Source: Numenius arquata
Taxonomy: Eukaryota; Chordata; Aves; Charadriiformes; Scolopacidae
Reading direction: 5' to 3'
Assembly: GCF_964106895.1 (NCBI RefSeq)
Contig: NC_133577.1
Coordinates: 130,094,772 to 130,158,771 of the forward strand
Length of the DNA stretch: 64,000 nt
Part shown: one piece after another, positions 10,571-22,169 of the stretch
Numbering within the stretch: the stretch's first letter is position 1
Layout of the letters: each line of letters opens with the position of its first letter
The notes under the pieces: model-generated
Seen by the model: the letters and a program-made list of their open reading frames with translations, nothing else
Told to the model about the DNA's origin: nothing
Database searches by the model: none
Translations under genes and position numbers: made by a program

Positions 10571-11145
10571 ATCATACAATCACAGAATGGTTCGAGTTGG
10601 AAGGGACCTTAAAGATCGTTGAGTTCCAACCCCCCTGCCCTGGGCAGGGACACCTCCCACTAGAGCAGGTTGCTCAAAGCCCCATCCAGCCTGGCCTTGA
10701 ACACCTCCAGGGATGGGGCAGCCACAGCTTCTCTGGGAAACCTTAGCCAGGGTCTCACCACCTTCACAGGAAAGAATTTCTTTCTAAAACCTAAATCTCC
10801 CCTCCTTCAGTTAAAAACTGTTCCCCCTCCTTCTATGGCTCCCCTTCCTCATCAAGAGTCCCTCCCTAGCTTTCCTGGAGCTCCTTTAGGGACAAAAGGG
10901 GCTCTAAGGTCTTCCTGGAGCCCTCTCTTCTCCAACTCAACTCTCTCAGCCTGTCCTCACAGCAGAGGGGCTCCAGCCCTTGCAGCATCTCTGTGGCCTC
11001 CTCTGGCCCCGCTCCAACATGCCCTTGTCCTTTTTGTGCTGAGGACTCCAGAGCTGGACATAGGACTCCAGAGCTGGACAGAGGACTCCAGGTGGGGTCT
11101 CCCTGGAGCGGAGCAGAGGGGCAGAATCCCCTCCCTCTACCTGCT
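10571..11145 (-). mobile_element. CR1 LINE, group A
   Basis: Terminal repeats at 10571-10588. It extends through the group A ORF2 C-terminus to GCAGAATCCCCTCCC...ACCTGCTG, with frame breaks. It contains an internal 20-bp tandem duplication (11042-11091). Confidence 0.93.
11042..11091. repeat. 20-bp tandem repeat inside CR1
   Basis: The unit AGGACTCCAGAGCTGGACA(T/G) is present twice and then partly a third time. Other group A copies have it once, so it arose in this copy after insertion or in its parent. Confidence 0.9.
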
Positions 11146-12216
11146 GTGTTCCCTGCACCGACTCGAAGCAGCTCTATTCTTCTGAGTTCACCCTTCGTGA
11201 GCGACAGGTGAGCAGAGAAACCAAAATCAGCCGTAGCAGAGGTGTTTCTTTCTCAGACATACTTCAAATGTATGAAGGCAAGAGCCAAGCAGGGGAATAA
11301 TTTTGCTGCCACTACTTTCCAGACACAGATTATTGTCAATACGGTGAAACGCAGCATCTTGGAGACATCTTCAAGCTCAGGTCACTATAGGCTTCGCAGA
11401 TCAAGCACCAGAAGAAGAGTGGCTTTTCAGAACCGCACTTCACAAATATATATCGGGCTCTCCGTTGTGAATTCTTCGCTGAGCCGCGGAGACATACTCC
11501 AAATTTTAAAGCGTCAAGCTCCAAGAAGCATTTCAAGGCTCGCAACCAAGCTGAAGTCAATACTCAGAGGAGCACAGAGATAGGGAGGATGGGGAAGAGG
11601 CTGCTGCGTTACAGGGACCCATCTCTCGAGGACAAAACGTAACGCAGCATTTACAAAGCTCACAGGGAGTTCACGCAAGGACGCGTTTTGCAGGCACGAA
11701 TTAGAATGTGCTTCTCAAACGTCTCGCTCTACGGCAGGTTTCTTGCATCGCTCTTGCTCTTTTCGTTACCCTTATCATCTTGTAACACTCGTTGCGAAGT
11801 GCGGATGTCAGGACTGGGCGCAGACACTCAGTCATGGTCTTGCAAATGTCCTGCGCGGAGGAAACATCGCTTTTCTTCTGTTCCTGCTCCCTGTTTGTGC
11901 TCTCGGGGATCACATCGTCTCTCTGAGCTACGGCATCCCGCTGCGAACTCGCCTGCGGGTGAGTTTCTGTCGTTGCCCCAAGCCGGCTGTGGCGTCACAG
12001 ATCATCTCTCTCGCCTCGTCAATGTGACCTACGCTCTTCAGAGCTGGATGAACAACCTTGCGGTGACTCCTCTCAAGTCAGCCCATCTCACCAGCTCACT
12101 CCAGCTCTGTCATTTATGAACTTCTTCAGCTTTGGAGTCACCTGCAAATGTGACCAGGAGTTGTTTTGCTTTCTGTACCAGATGCCCGATAAAGAGACTG
12201 AACAGCGACAGCACCA
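11146..12216. other. Unique DNA with a CpG-rich block
   Basis: 11640-12070 holds about 31 CpG in 430 bp at about 50% GC, unusually many for non-promoter DNA. Frames are open on both strands (143 codons on plus from 11688; about 98 codons on minus ending at 11701), but the peptides are not recognisable. GGGTGAGT near 11957 resembles a splice donor. 12130-12210 weakly resembles an old antisense CR1 reverse-transcriptase fragment. No gene is called. Confidence 0.45.
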
Positions 12217-12840
12217 TTCATAGAATCACAGAATGGTTTGGGTTGGAAGGGACTTTAAAGACCATCCAGTTCCAACCCCCCTGCCATGGGCAGGGACACC
12301 TCCCACCAGACCAAGTTGCTCAAAGCCCCATCCAGCCTGGCCTTGAACACCTCCAGGGATGGGGCAGCCACAGCTTCTCTGGGAAACCTGGGCCAGGGTC
12401 TCACCACCCTCACAGCAAAGAATTTCTTCCTGAGATCTCATCTCCATCTTCCCTATTTCAGGTTAAAACTGTCCCCCCTCGTCCTATGGCTCCCTTCCCT
12501 GATCAAGAGTCCCTCCCCAGCTTTCCTGGAGCCCCTCCCTTTAGGGACTAGAAGGCGCTCTGAGGTCTCCCCGGAGCCTTCTCTTCTCCAGGCTGAACCC
12601 CCCCAACTCTCTCAGCCTGTCCTCACAGCAGAGGGGCTCCAGCCGTCGGGTCATCTCCATGGCCTCCTCTGGCTCCTCTCCAACAGGTCCATGTCCTTCC
12701 TGTGCTGAGGACTCCAGAGCTGGACACAGTACTCCAGATGGAGTCTGGGTCTCACCAGAGCAGAGTAGAGGGGTAGGATCACCTCCCTGCACCTGCTGGC
12801 CACACTTAATCAGTAATCCATTCCAGGATGGCTTTTCCCT
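12217..12840 (-). mobile_element. CR1 LINE, group A
   Basis: Terminal repeats at 12217-12235, then the group A body through LREVGGFSLEKRRLRGDLRA-type coding (minus strand, broken frames) to CACCTGCTGGCCACACTT. A more diverged edge runs to about 12840. Confidence 0.93.
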
Positions 12841-14739
12841 GGCTGAGAACACCAAGCAGGACCAGAAAATTAAGCACATCGTAACCTGCTCTGTGGCCTT
12901 TGAGCTCTTCAGAAGCCACAAAAAGTGAGTGAAGCATCTCAGTGTGTCTAGAAAGTTTGGACAACACGGGACACAGACCAGGACACTTATGACCGATGAG
13001 TCGCTCAGCATCGGTCGCGTATCTCAACTTTGTTCCGGGAATAGCGTGTGCCTTGTCATCAGTGCTGCGACAGCAAAATTTTAGGGATTGATGAAGCGAA
13101 GATAGACGGTGGCATATTGATTTAGGAAAGGTGGGAAGGTAATTTAGCTGTCAGGACAAATAAGGGAGGGGTGGGATCTTTGCAGCATTAAGTAGAAAAC
13201 GGGAGAGAAGGGAAGTCAAACACCATCTTTGGTCTAATCAGCCAGAATGCAAGAAAAAGTATGGTGTTATTAAGTGTATTAGTTACCAGAGGTAATAGAA
13301 AGAGTTTAGAGGAAAGTGAGTCCTTTGGGAAGCTCGATCGGAATTCTACGGTTTCTGAAGTGCCCCAGTGGAAATTCAAATAAAGTTGTAAGGAACCGCA
13401 GATGAGTGAAAGGTGAAAATGAATGATGGAGTAAACACGGCCCTGACTATGAAATGAGGTCTGCCAAAGCAGATAAATAAGTCCCCTAATTTGCGCTCCC
13501 CCAGATGAAATAATATGCAAATTGAGACCTCGGAAAGACGGTGGAAGAAGTCAGATCTGGGCTGGAGAACAGAAGACAGAACCCTGCAGGCCACTGATGA
13601 ACAGGACAGTTGGAAATTGCCTTAGACCGAAACTACCAGTTGATGGGTAAAAAGAACCCAGAGAAGGAGTCAAAATTATAGGAAAAAGTGGGAGGAAAAA
13701 GGGCATAGTTGCGAAGAGAAAAATACTCAGAAAGCACTCAGAGAGGGGACAGTGACACCAAGGCACAGAAGCCAACAGAAAGGAAGAACTCTAAAGGAAA
13801 GATCATGGTGGGGGATGAAAATGAAGCAAAGGTTTGGCCACTCGCTCAGGTAGGAATCATTCCAAAGTGGTTTCCATGGAGACAGAGGATACTGGATGGA
13901 AGTGGGTAAATGGGGAGGGAAAAAATGAATGCAGAAGAGGTACAGAGAGAAAAGGAGGTGAAGAGAGAAAGGACAACAGCTGGAAATGCAGATGAACCCA
14001 GGAGAGTGTTTTTCATGGAGGCAAGAGTGGTTTTGAAAGCGGAATTAAAGTAGGGAAGGGAGAAGAAAATGTTTGTAGAGCAGACTGGAGAGAGCCAGGG
14101 AAACTGGAGCTAATTTTAAGATTTGGAAGTGAGGTCTGTGCAAAGTTAATTTATCCAACGCGAGAGTGGCGCGTAGACCAAACTGTTTTCAGATTTATTC
14201 CCCTCTGATGTCCGTTCTGCAGCAAGCTGATGGTGGCAACGTCTGCTCGCTGGCAGCCGTGGGTCTTGCCGAGTCCCTCTGTACGTAAACCACAGTCCAA
14301 ATTTCATTTAGAGAGCCCAGATTATCATACGTTGTGCCCAGATAGAAAAATTAGCTCTCCTTTTCTGCTTGCATCAAAAAGCAGCAGTGGTTCGACAGCC
14401 AGGGAGCAGCAATATCACCAGGGCCTTGAGAAGCAGGGTATGGATTTAATGCGTAATGGAGAGCAGAGTTTAACGAGGGCTTCTTGGACAACAATGGTCA
14501 AGAAGCTTTCCAGGGACTGAGAAAAGCCACCAGCGGCCACCAGCTCCTTCCTCTGCAACTCACAGGAGCAGATTGCCCAAGATGCGAGCCCTGATCCTGC
14601 GACTGCTCCACATGGACAATGTCAAGGTCTCTGCCCTCCCCAGACAGGATTTTCTTTATTCATTTCAGTAAGGACTCGACAGAGCAGCCAACGTGGACAA
14701 TATTCATTTCACTTTGTCCCTTCCAAAAACACATGTGTA
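12841..14739. other. Unique DNA, purine-rich in part
   Basis: No gene was seen. 13540-14120 is clearly purine-rich on the plus strand (many GAGAGA, GGAAAA and GAAG runs) without a simple repeat unit. The remainder is ordinary. Confidence 0.55.
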
Positions 14740-15310
14740 GTAACTTGCAGGCCGAGGAGTCCCTTCTGCTCTGCTCTGGTGAGACCCCATCTGGAGTACT
14801 GTGTCCAGCTCTGGAGTCCTCAACACAGAAAGGACATGGTCTGTTGGAGAGGAGCCAGAGGAGGCCATGGAGATGACCCGACGGCTGGAGCCCCTCTGCT
14901 GTGAGGACAGGCTGAGAGAGTTGGGGGGGTTCAGCCTGGAGAAGAGAAGGCTCCGGGGAGACCTCAGAGCGCCTTCTAGTCCCTAAAGGGGGGGGCTCCA
15001 GGAAAGCTTGGGAGGGACTCTTGAAGAGGGAAGGGAGCCATAGAACGAGGGGGGACAGTTTTAACCTGAAATAGGGAAGATGGAGATGAGATCTCAAGAA
15101 GAAATTCTTTCCTGTGAGGGTGGTGAGACGCTGGATCAGGTTGCCCAGAGAAGTTGCAGCTGCCCCATCCCTGGAGGTGTCCCAGGCCAGGCTGGACGGG
15201 GCTTTGAGCAACCTGGTCTGGTGGGAGGTGTCCCTGCCCATGGCAGGGGGGTTGCACTAGATCTTTGAGGTCCCTTCCAATCCAAACCATTCTATGATTC
15301 TATGATTCTA
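14740..15310 (+). mobile_element. CR1 LINE, group A
   Basis: Starts in the ORF2 C-terminal region (CTCTGGTGAGACCCCATCTG) and runs to terminal repeats at 15290-15310. The peptide RLEPLCCEDRLRELGGFSLEKRRLRGDLRAPSSP is readable, followed by frame breaks. Confidence 0.94.
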
Positions 15311-16213
15311 AGTGCCACGTGGTGTCACCCAGCTGGAGCAGTCTGGGCTGGGGAACAGCCGGGATGAAGACGCACGAGGAAGAACACGCCACCCATAAAT
15401 CCCATTACACGCACTCTGACTAAGCCCAAGTGCCAGCAATCAGCAGCGTGAACGTGCCACGTGGCTGGCGCTGCCATGACCTAAGCAAGGCGCTTAATTG
15501 CTCTGATTTAGCTGAAATCACTAGTATATCTGACTAAAAAATACATGATTATAACTGCTCCTCTGTGTGTCTTTCCATGTTCATTTGTAAGAAGTATGGC
15601 AGATCATAAAACACGGCAACATCCCCCAAGCCCAGAGGGTTTAATGAAGAATTAAGGAGATTGTAACTGCATAGCTGAAATAATAGGGAGGAAATTGAAT
15701 TATTCCACCCATATTAAATGCATATATTCTTGAACATTTCTGCCAAAATTACTTTGCTAACCCGTGGTGTGAAATACAGTCTGTTTTCACATGGGTGCAT
15801 TAAAAAAAGACGCCTGCTACAGTACAACAGCTTTGAGGAGAATGGAAAGGCATCGGGATGAAAAAGCGCTCCCGACGTATGGTTATATCAGCTCTAAATT
15901 GTCTCCCAGCTGTTTCTAGCTCCATTAGATGGAAGACTGCGTAATTTATAGAAGTCATTTTTAACAATTTGATTGTTGGTATATATCTGCGGAATTGATT
16001 GGCTGGGGAGACAGATCTTTATTTTTATAATAGCAATAACATCCTTTGCAGATTACTGCTCAATTTATCCCTGATGTTAACGGTGCTAGCCAGCAACTAC
16101 CCATTTATATTATGCTGTTATTTCTTAATTATTGGTCTAATTGTAGAGAAGAGCTGAGCCCAGGATGCATGAGATTAGCTGGGCTGGACAAGAAACCACA
16201 GGTCCGGCTCTTT
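15311..16213. other. Unique DNA, possibly conserved non-coding
   Basis: 15480-16130 is AT-rich and CpG-poor, and dense in TAATTA, ATTTA and CAATTT-like motifs. It has no repeat and no open frame. Such composition often goes with conserved developmental enhancers, but conservation cannot be judged here. Confidence 0.35.
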
Positions 16214-16657
16214 CCCTTTTGAGATCTCACAGCTCTGCCTGAGATCAGTGGGATTTAAATGCTCAAGCTTGTGTCTTTTTATTTTGAAGTTTGCTAATCC
16301 TGTGTGGGCTAGAGTGGTATTTCCCACCAAAGTCGATGGGAGTTTGGTTACACATAAGAACAACTTAGATAATGTACCCGCTTTTGCATTTAACGACGCT
16401 GGAGGTGATCATCCTGAAAAAGAATGAGCTTCCAATTCAAATCAGAAGTCTTTGATAGGCACGTGGGGATGTTCATAGATCATAGAATCATAGAATTGTT
16501 TGGGTTGGAAGGGACCTTAAAGATCATCCAGTCCCACCCCCCTGCCCTGGGCAGGGACACCTCCCACCAGACCAGGTTGCTCAAAGCCCCCTCCAACCTG
16601 GCCTTGAACCCCTCCAGGGATGGGGCAGCCGCAGCTTCTCTGGGCAACCTGGGCCAG
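16214..16657. repeat. Duplicated segment, copy 2
   Basis: Direct-orientation match to 446-890. The non-repeat part 16214-16475 carries the shared minus-strand frame MFLCVTKLPSTLVGNTTLAH. The CR1 part continues beyond the duplicated stretch to 16813. Confidence 0.88.
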
Positions 16658-16813
16658 GGTCTCATCACCCTCACAGCAAAGAATTTCTTCCCCAGATCTC
16701 CTCTCAATCTCCCTTCTTTTAGCATCAAGCACTTCCCCCTCCTCCTATGGCTCCCCTCCCTGATCAAGAGTCCCTCCCCAGCTTTCCTGGAGCACCTTTA
16801 GGATCTGGAAGGC
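16478..16813 (-). mobile_element. CR1 3' region, group A
   Basis: Terminal repeats at 16478-16497, then about 320 bp of group A up to CTTTCCTGGAGCACCTTTAGG. It is longer at its 5' end than the sister copy at 711-892. Confidence 0.93.
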
Positions 16814-17875
16814 TACATGGGATTAGAGTGAGGAGAACTTTTAGGCCCTTTCGAGATAAAAAGTGCATAAATGTACATTTAATAGCATCTGTCTACAAAT
16901 TGTCCATCTCTGTTGGTACCTGATGAAACAACCAAGGAGGCTTTGGCAACACCATCCCATGAGACCATTACTGTCTATTTGCCTATAAGAGGTTCTGGGT
17001 ATTCTTTCCAAACTCAGCAATGTGGTGTCTGCCATGAAAAGCCTTCAACCTGAGACAGAGAAGCAGGCAGAGGGCATGGCATGTAGCAAAACCCACATTT
17101 GAAGAAAGATTCCCCCTTATCATTCTCTTTCTGTTCCCGGGTTTTTGTTAAATTATTGTTAGTAGATCCTTCAGCTTCCTTGTCCTCAACTAAATCACTG
17201 TTCCTCCACTGACAGCTCCATGCAGATGCTTCTGGAAATGGTCTTGGGGTTGATGATTTCAGTTCACTGGGCACTAAGCTGACACTGCTCAGAACTGAAG
17301 AAGATTTGGAAGTGCTAAATGCTCTCAGAAGCTCCTTCTGCAGAGGGCAGTCGTCCTTTCACTGCCTCAAGAGAGGACAGTCTTCTTGCCGGAGAGACAG
17401 AATGGCAGAATGATAAGACTGATGGAGACGAGGCTAATCTAAAATAGCCAGGATAGGATTTTTTTTTAGGACTCTCGACTTCTGCTGAGCAGAACATCCA
17501 CAAACGGTGCACGAGCAAAGGCAGGAGGCAAAGGTGAGCCTACGGGAGCGGAGAGGGAAAATTGAATTTTGATTTCACGTCTATTTGTGTGAAACCATTG
17601 TTCTTGACAAGACATCGAGTGTTAGAGGAGCGTCTCCAGAGTTTGGTCTGAAAACAGAAATAATTCTTTTATGGATTTTTATCCTGGGACAAGAGAGGAA
17701 GAGGTAACTGCACGCTGTACCTGTTCTAGGACTGACCTGACGGTGTCATTGGTTACGATTGACGTGCCTTCCATTCTTACAGATGTAAAGTTTACAACCA
17801 ACTTTTCAAAAAAATATCTGTGTTTATCATTAACAAGAGGAGAAAAGGAAATTACGCTCTTTTGTAACTCATACT
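16814..17875. other. Unique intergenic DNA
   Basis: About 1.06 kb with no gene, CR1 or RNA recognised. Confidence 0.6.
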
Positions 17876-18515
17876 CTGTACTGGGCACTGGTGAGGCCTC
17901 ACCTCGAGTGCTGTGTTCAGTTCTGGGCCCCTCACTACAGGAAGGACATTGAGCTGCTGGAGCGTGTCCAGAGGAGAGCCACCAAGCTGGTGAGGGGTCT
18001 GGAGAACAAGTCACATGAGGAGAGGCTGAGGGAACTGGGCATGTTTAGTTTGGAGAAGAGGAAGCTGAGGGGGGACCTCATTGCCCTCTACAGCTCCCTG
18101 AAAGGAGGGTGTAGAGAGGTGGGTGTTGGCCTCTTCTCCCAAGGGAATAATGACAGGACCAGAGGAAATGGTCTGAAGTTGGGGCAGGGGAGGTTTAGAT
18201 TAGATATGAGGAAGAATTACTTTACTGAGAGAGTGGTCAGGCCCTGGAACAGCCTGCCCGGGGAGGTGGTGGAGTCGCCATCCCTGGAGGTATTTAAGGA
18301 ACGTGTAGACACGGCACTTCAGGGCATGCTCTAGTGCCCGAGACTGTTGGTTTGTGTCTGTTTGTGGGTGGGTGTGGGGTGTGGGCGTTTGTTTGGTTTG
18401 GTTTTGGTGTTTGGTATTCTGGGATTTTTGGTGGTTTTTTTTTTTTGTTGTTGTTGGTTGGACACGATGATCTCAAAGGTCCCATCCAACCAAAAATATT
18501 CCGTGATTCTGTGAT
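17876..18515 (+). mobile_element. CR1 LINE, group E, with expanded G/T-rich 3' UTR
   Basis: The open frame 17891-18334 (147 codons) encodes the ORF2 C-terminus: HLECCVQFWAPHYRKDIELL, then RRATKLVRGLENKSHEERLREL, ending at the GMLstop. The 3' UTR contains about 110 bp of G/T-rich sequence (18345-18455) that is much shorter in the related copy at 61998-63215. It ends in degenerate ATTCTGTG repeats. Confidence 0.95.
18366..18385 (+). other. Potential G-quadruplex
   Basis: Four G-runs (GGG, GGG, GGGG, GGG) separated by loops of 1, 3 and 3 bases lie in the CR1 3' UTR. The pattern fits the standard G3+N1-7 rule. Confidence 0.7.
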
Positions 18516-18952
18516 ACGATATCATTACCTGGAAGATCTGTGAAGGTGCCTATTGATATTCATAGGTTACTTCCTCTACGATTAAAACCATCGCTGTTCT
18601 GTCTGTGAGAAACCTCTTTCCCTAAGCTACAGCTCTGCTTCCAACTTGTCTGACCTTTATATCTGCAGCTTGATGAGTTAAATCAGTGTCACAGCCCGTG
18701 GAGTGGCGAGGTTACTCTGACAGAAGCATGGAGACACTGTCAGTTCTGGTTTTCACGCTTGAGGATCTCACCTAAGATGCAATTTGCACTCCCTTCACTT
18801 GCAACACTTGAGAGCAGCAGAGGGAGCAGACGGGGGGGCATTTGGCTCTCCAAAGGGAACAGGAGATTGTGTTGTCCGGGGTGGAATCCTATGGGTGGCT
18901 GAAGGATGAACCAAAAGATCAGGCAGAGTCTTCTTTTCACCTCTACCACCTG
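18516..18952. other. Unique intergenic DNA
   Basis: No gene or repeat was recognised between two plus-strand CR1 copies. Confidence 0.6.
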
Positions 18953-19507
18953 CGATTCTGCCCCCCTGCTCCGCTCTGGGGAGACACCCCCCCCCAGTGC
19001 TGCCTCCAGCTCTGGGGCCTCAGCACAGGAGAGACACGGAGCTGTTGGAGTGGGGCCAGAGGAGGCCACGGAGATGCTGGGAGGGCTGGAGCCCCTCTGC
19101 TGTGAGGACAGGCTGAGAGAGTTGGGAGTGTCCAGCCTGGAGAAGAGAAGGCTCCAGGGAGACTTTAGAGCCCCTTCCAGTCCCTAAAGGGGCTCCAGGA
19201 AAGCTGGGGAGGGACTCTTGATGAGGGAGGGGAGCTATAGGACGATGGGAAGGGTTTTAAACTGAAAGAGGGGAGAGTCAGATGAGATATTAGGAAGAAA
19301 TTCTTTCCTGTGAAGGTGGTGAGACCCTGGCCCAGGTTTCCCAGAGAAGCTGTGGCTGCCCCATCCCTGGAGGGGTTCAAGGCCAGGTTGGACGGGGCTT
19401 TGAGCAACCTGGTCTGGTGGGAGGTGTCCCTGCCCATGGCAGGGGGTTGGAACTAGATGGTCTTTAAGGTCCCTTCCAACCCAAACCATTCTATGATTCT
19501 ATGATTT
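18953..19507 (+). mobile_element. CR1 LINE, group A
   Basis: Begins at GATTCTGCCCCCCTGCTCCG and keeps the peptide LEPLCCEDRLRELGVSSLEKRRL before frame breaks. It ends with two terminal repeat units. A run of nine C (about 18987-18995) is a likely slippage site. Confidence 0.94.
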
Positions 19508-20588
19508 CCAAAGCCATTGCTGGGGGCAGCTATCAAAACCCCAACAAATCCCAAGTGCCCTCCAAAGAAAAGGCTAATCCAATTTAAAACTGATTTGCAC
19601 TCTTGGTACAAGACACTTGATTTTGTAACGTTCAGCGGTAGCATTAAAAATAAAAAGAGCATCTAACACTGATTACCATCTGAGTCATGGATTGCTGGGG
19701 TATGTTACGCCAGCTGAATTTAGCTATTCAGCTTGGCACGGTAACTCCTCTACAATATTAAACTTCCCTGGCGTAATTTACCACTCCTTCATTCATTTGT
19801 GCATATGCTCGGCACATGGTCCCAAAGCTTGCATGATGATTTTCCCATATATAAAAGGCACCCTGACTTTTCATCAATAAGATGCGCATTGTTATTTGAC
19901 AAGAACAATGTGCTCAAAGAACAGGCTCACAATAGCTTCTATCAATCAAGCACTCTGTGGAAAATCAAAAATGACAATGAAACCTACAGCATTAAATAAC
20001 CCACGGTGCTGGAAATTAATCAGGAATCTGGTGTGCTTGAAAAACAAATGTGTTTTTAATAAATTGGATTTGAGTAGCACTTACAAGCCGTGGATTACCA
20101 GCTGAGTGGAGGCTGGTTTGATTTGCACTGATAAACTCCGGGGGAGCTTGCCCATGTACATATTCAAGCCATTGGTGTCACCGTCAGCCTGCTGGGCTTG
20201 GTGACATTTAAGCCATGTGGACGCTATACTTTTTAATACACACAGAGGACACGCTTAGAAAAAAAAAATAAAACCAACCCAAGTCTCTGATCCGGCTCCC
20301 AACCATCCCCAAACAATCCAAGGGTTAACAATAACCTCTGAAAAGAAAATACTTCCCAACACGTAACAGTTCACCCCTCAAGGAAAAGATGAAAGAGCAT
20401 GAAGAGCGGATGACATAAATTGGCGGTGTCACTGGCTGTCTGAGCGCGAGAAACTTGGGTGTGACATGAAAAGGGAGGGACAAAACCGCTCCAGAAATAG
20501 CACTGAAGGTAAATGACTCCAGTATTTTTAAGTGCTCACTATAAAGCTACTATTAACTCACTACTTTGAGCAAGAGGGGAAGAATGAT
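19508..20588. other. Unique DNA, possibly conserved non-coding
   Basis: 19690-20120 is CpG-poor and repeat-free with AT-rich motifs (TATATAAAAGG, TTAATCAGG, TTGATTTGCA). No gene was seen. Enhancer function is only a guess from composition. Confidence 0.35.
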
Positions 20589-21259
20589 AGAACCGTAGAA
20601 TCATAGAATGGTTAGAGTTGGAAGGGACCTTAAAGATCATCCAGTTCCAACCCCCCTGCCATGGGCAGGGACACCTCCCACCAGACCAGGTTGCTCAAAG
20701 CCCCATCCAGCCTGGCCTTAAACACTTCCAGGGATGGGGCAGCCACAGCTTCCCTGGGCAACCTGTTCCAGTGTCTCACCACCCTCACAGGAAAGAATTT
20801 CCTCCTAATATCTAATCTAAATCTCCCCTCTTCCAATTTAAGACCATTACCCCTTGTCCTGTCACTACATCTCCTGACAAAGAGTCCCTCTCTGGCTCTC
20901 CTGTAGGCTCCCTTCAGATATTGGAAGGCTGCTCTGAGGTCTTCCCAGAGCCTTCTCTTCTCCAGGCTGAACAACCCCAGCTCTCTCAGCCTGTCTTCAT
21001 AGGGGAGGTGCTCCATCCCTCGGATCATCTTCGTGGCCCTCCGCTGGACCCGTTCCAACAGGTCCATGTCCTTCCTGTGTTGAGGACTCCAAAACTGGAC
21101 ACAGTATTCCAGGTGGGGTCTCACGAGCGCAGAGTAGAGGGGCAGAATCACCTCCTGCGACCTGCTGCCCACACTTCTCTTGGTGCAGCCCAGGATGTGG
21201 TTGGCTTTCTGGGCTGCCAGTTATCATTGCCGGCTCATGTTGAGCTTCTCATCCACCAG
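20589..21259 (-). mobile_element. CR1 LINE, group A, long readable frame
   Basis: The minus-strand frame 21172-20630 (180 codons) is uninterrupted: REVILPLYSALVRPHLEYCVQ... then RVQRRATKMIRGMEHLPYEDRLREL ... SLEVFKARLDGAL. Terminal repeats are at 20589-20608 and the 5' truncation is near CATCCACCAG at 21259. With this little decay it is among the younger group A copies. Confidence 0.96.
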
Positions 21260-22169
21260 AAGTAACCGCTGTTTTAGGAGCTTTTCTTTCTTACTTCAAA
21301 TTTTCCAAAGCCCAAAATGAGAAAAAAATTGCTCATTCCATTAATTTCCAGCAAGTTTGGCACCTACCTGCAGCAGACCCTCTGCTCCCTTTCCTCCATC
21401 CCTTCATTCCAATAAAAACAGAGTATTCCAGAGACTCCCTTGGTTACCAGACTAAGGACTGAACCCCCTTTCACCATATTCTTCCTTAAACGAAACACTC
21501 ACCGAGGTCAGGAAAACACTGCATACCCTGCCTGGGATTTGCCTTTGGAAACCAGCACCTGTGAGAAGAATTTCAGCTCCTGAGGACCGGAGTTTGAACA
21601 GCACAACCTGGTATTTGGGGAAGTCTTGAGTTTTTTATTTATTCCACTGAGTGACGTCTCCTCTTAAGTGACTAAAAACGCAGGAGACTGTACCTCAGAT
21701 TTATAATCTATTTAAGGATGACAGAAATATGCAGAAAAACAAAACTCCTATGGAGAGCAGAGTGAGACTTCCAGTTGTTTCCCATCCCAGCAGAGCAGGT
21801 GGGCAAAACTGAGAGGCGACAAATTCAAGGATGAAGAGAAAGGGTATTTTATCGAAGATTTCTTAGTTAATCTGCAAATTTCACTGCCACAAGATAGTGG
21901 GGAGGCCTGGAGATTTGGAGGACTCAAACCAAATGTGCGGATACTGTTTTGTCAAATTAAAAGAGGCAATTGCAATAAATGGACATTTAAGAGCTCAGAG
22001 AAGACCATGTACCTTCAAGTATAAACCCCAGCCTGACTCCCAGAAACTGGGAATAAACTCATCCCAAGACGGAAAGCAGGTCACAGCTGAGCCACCTGGG
22101 GGTCAAGTGGCACTGGCTGCCCTCAAAGACAGCACCAGGAATTGCACAGCCCACTGGTCTGGTCATGAT
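21260..22169. other. Unique intergenic DNA
   Basis: About 0.9 kb with no gene, RNA or recognisable repeat. Confidence 0.6.
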
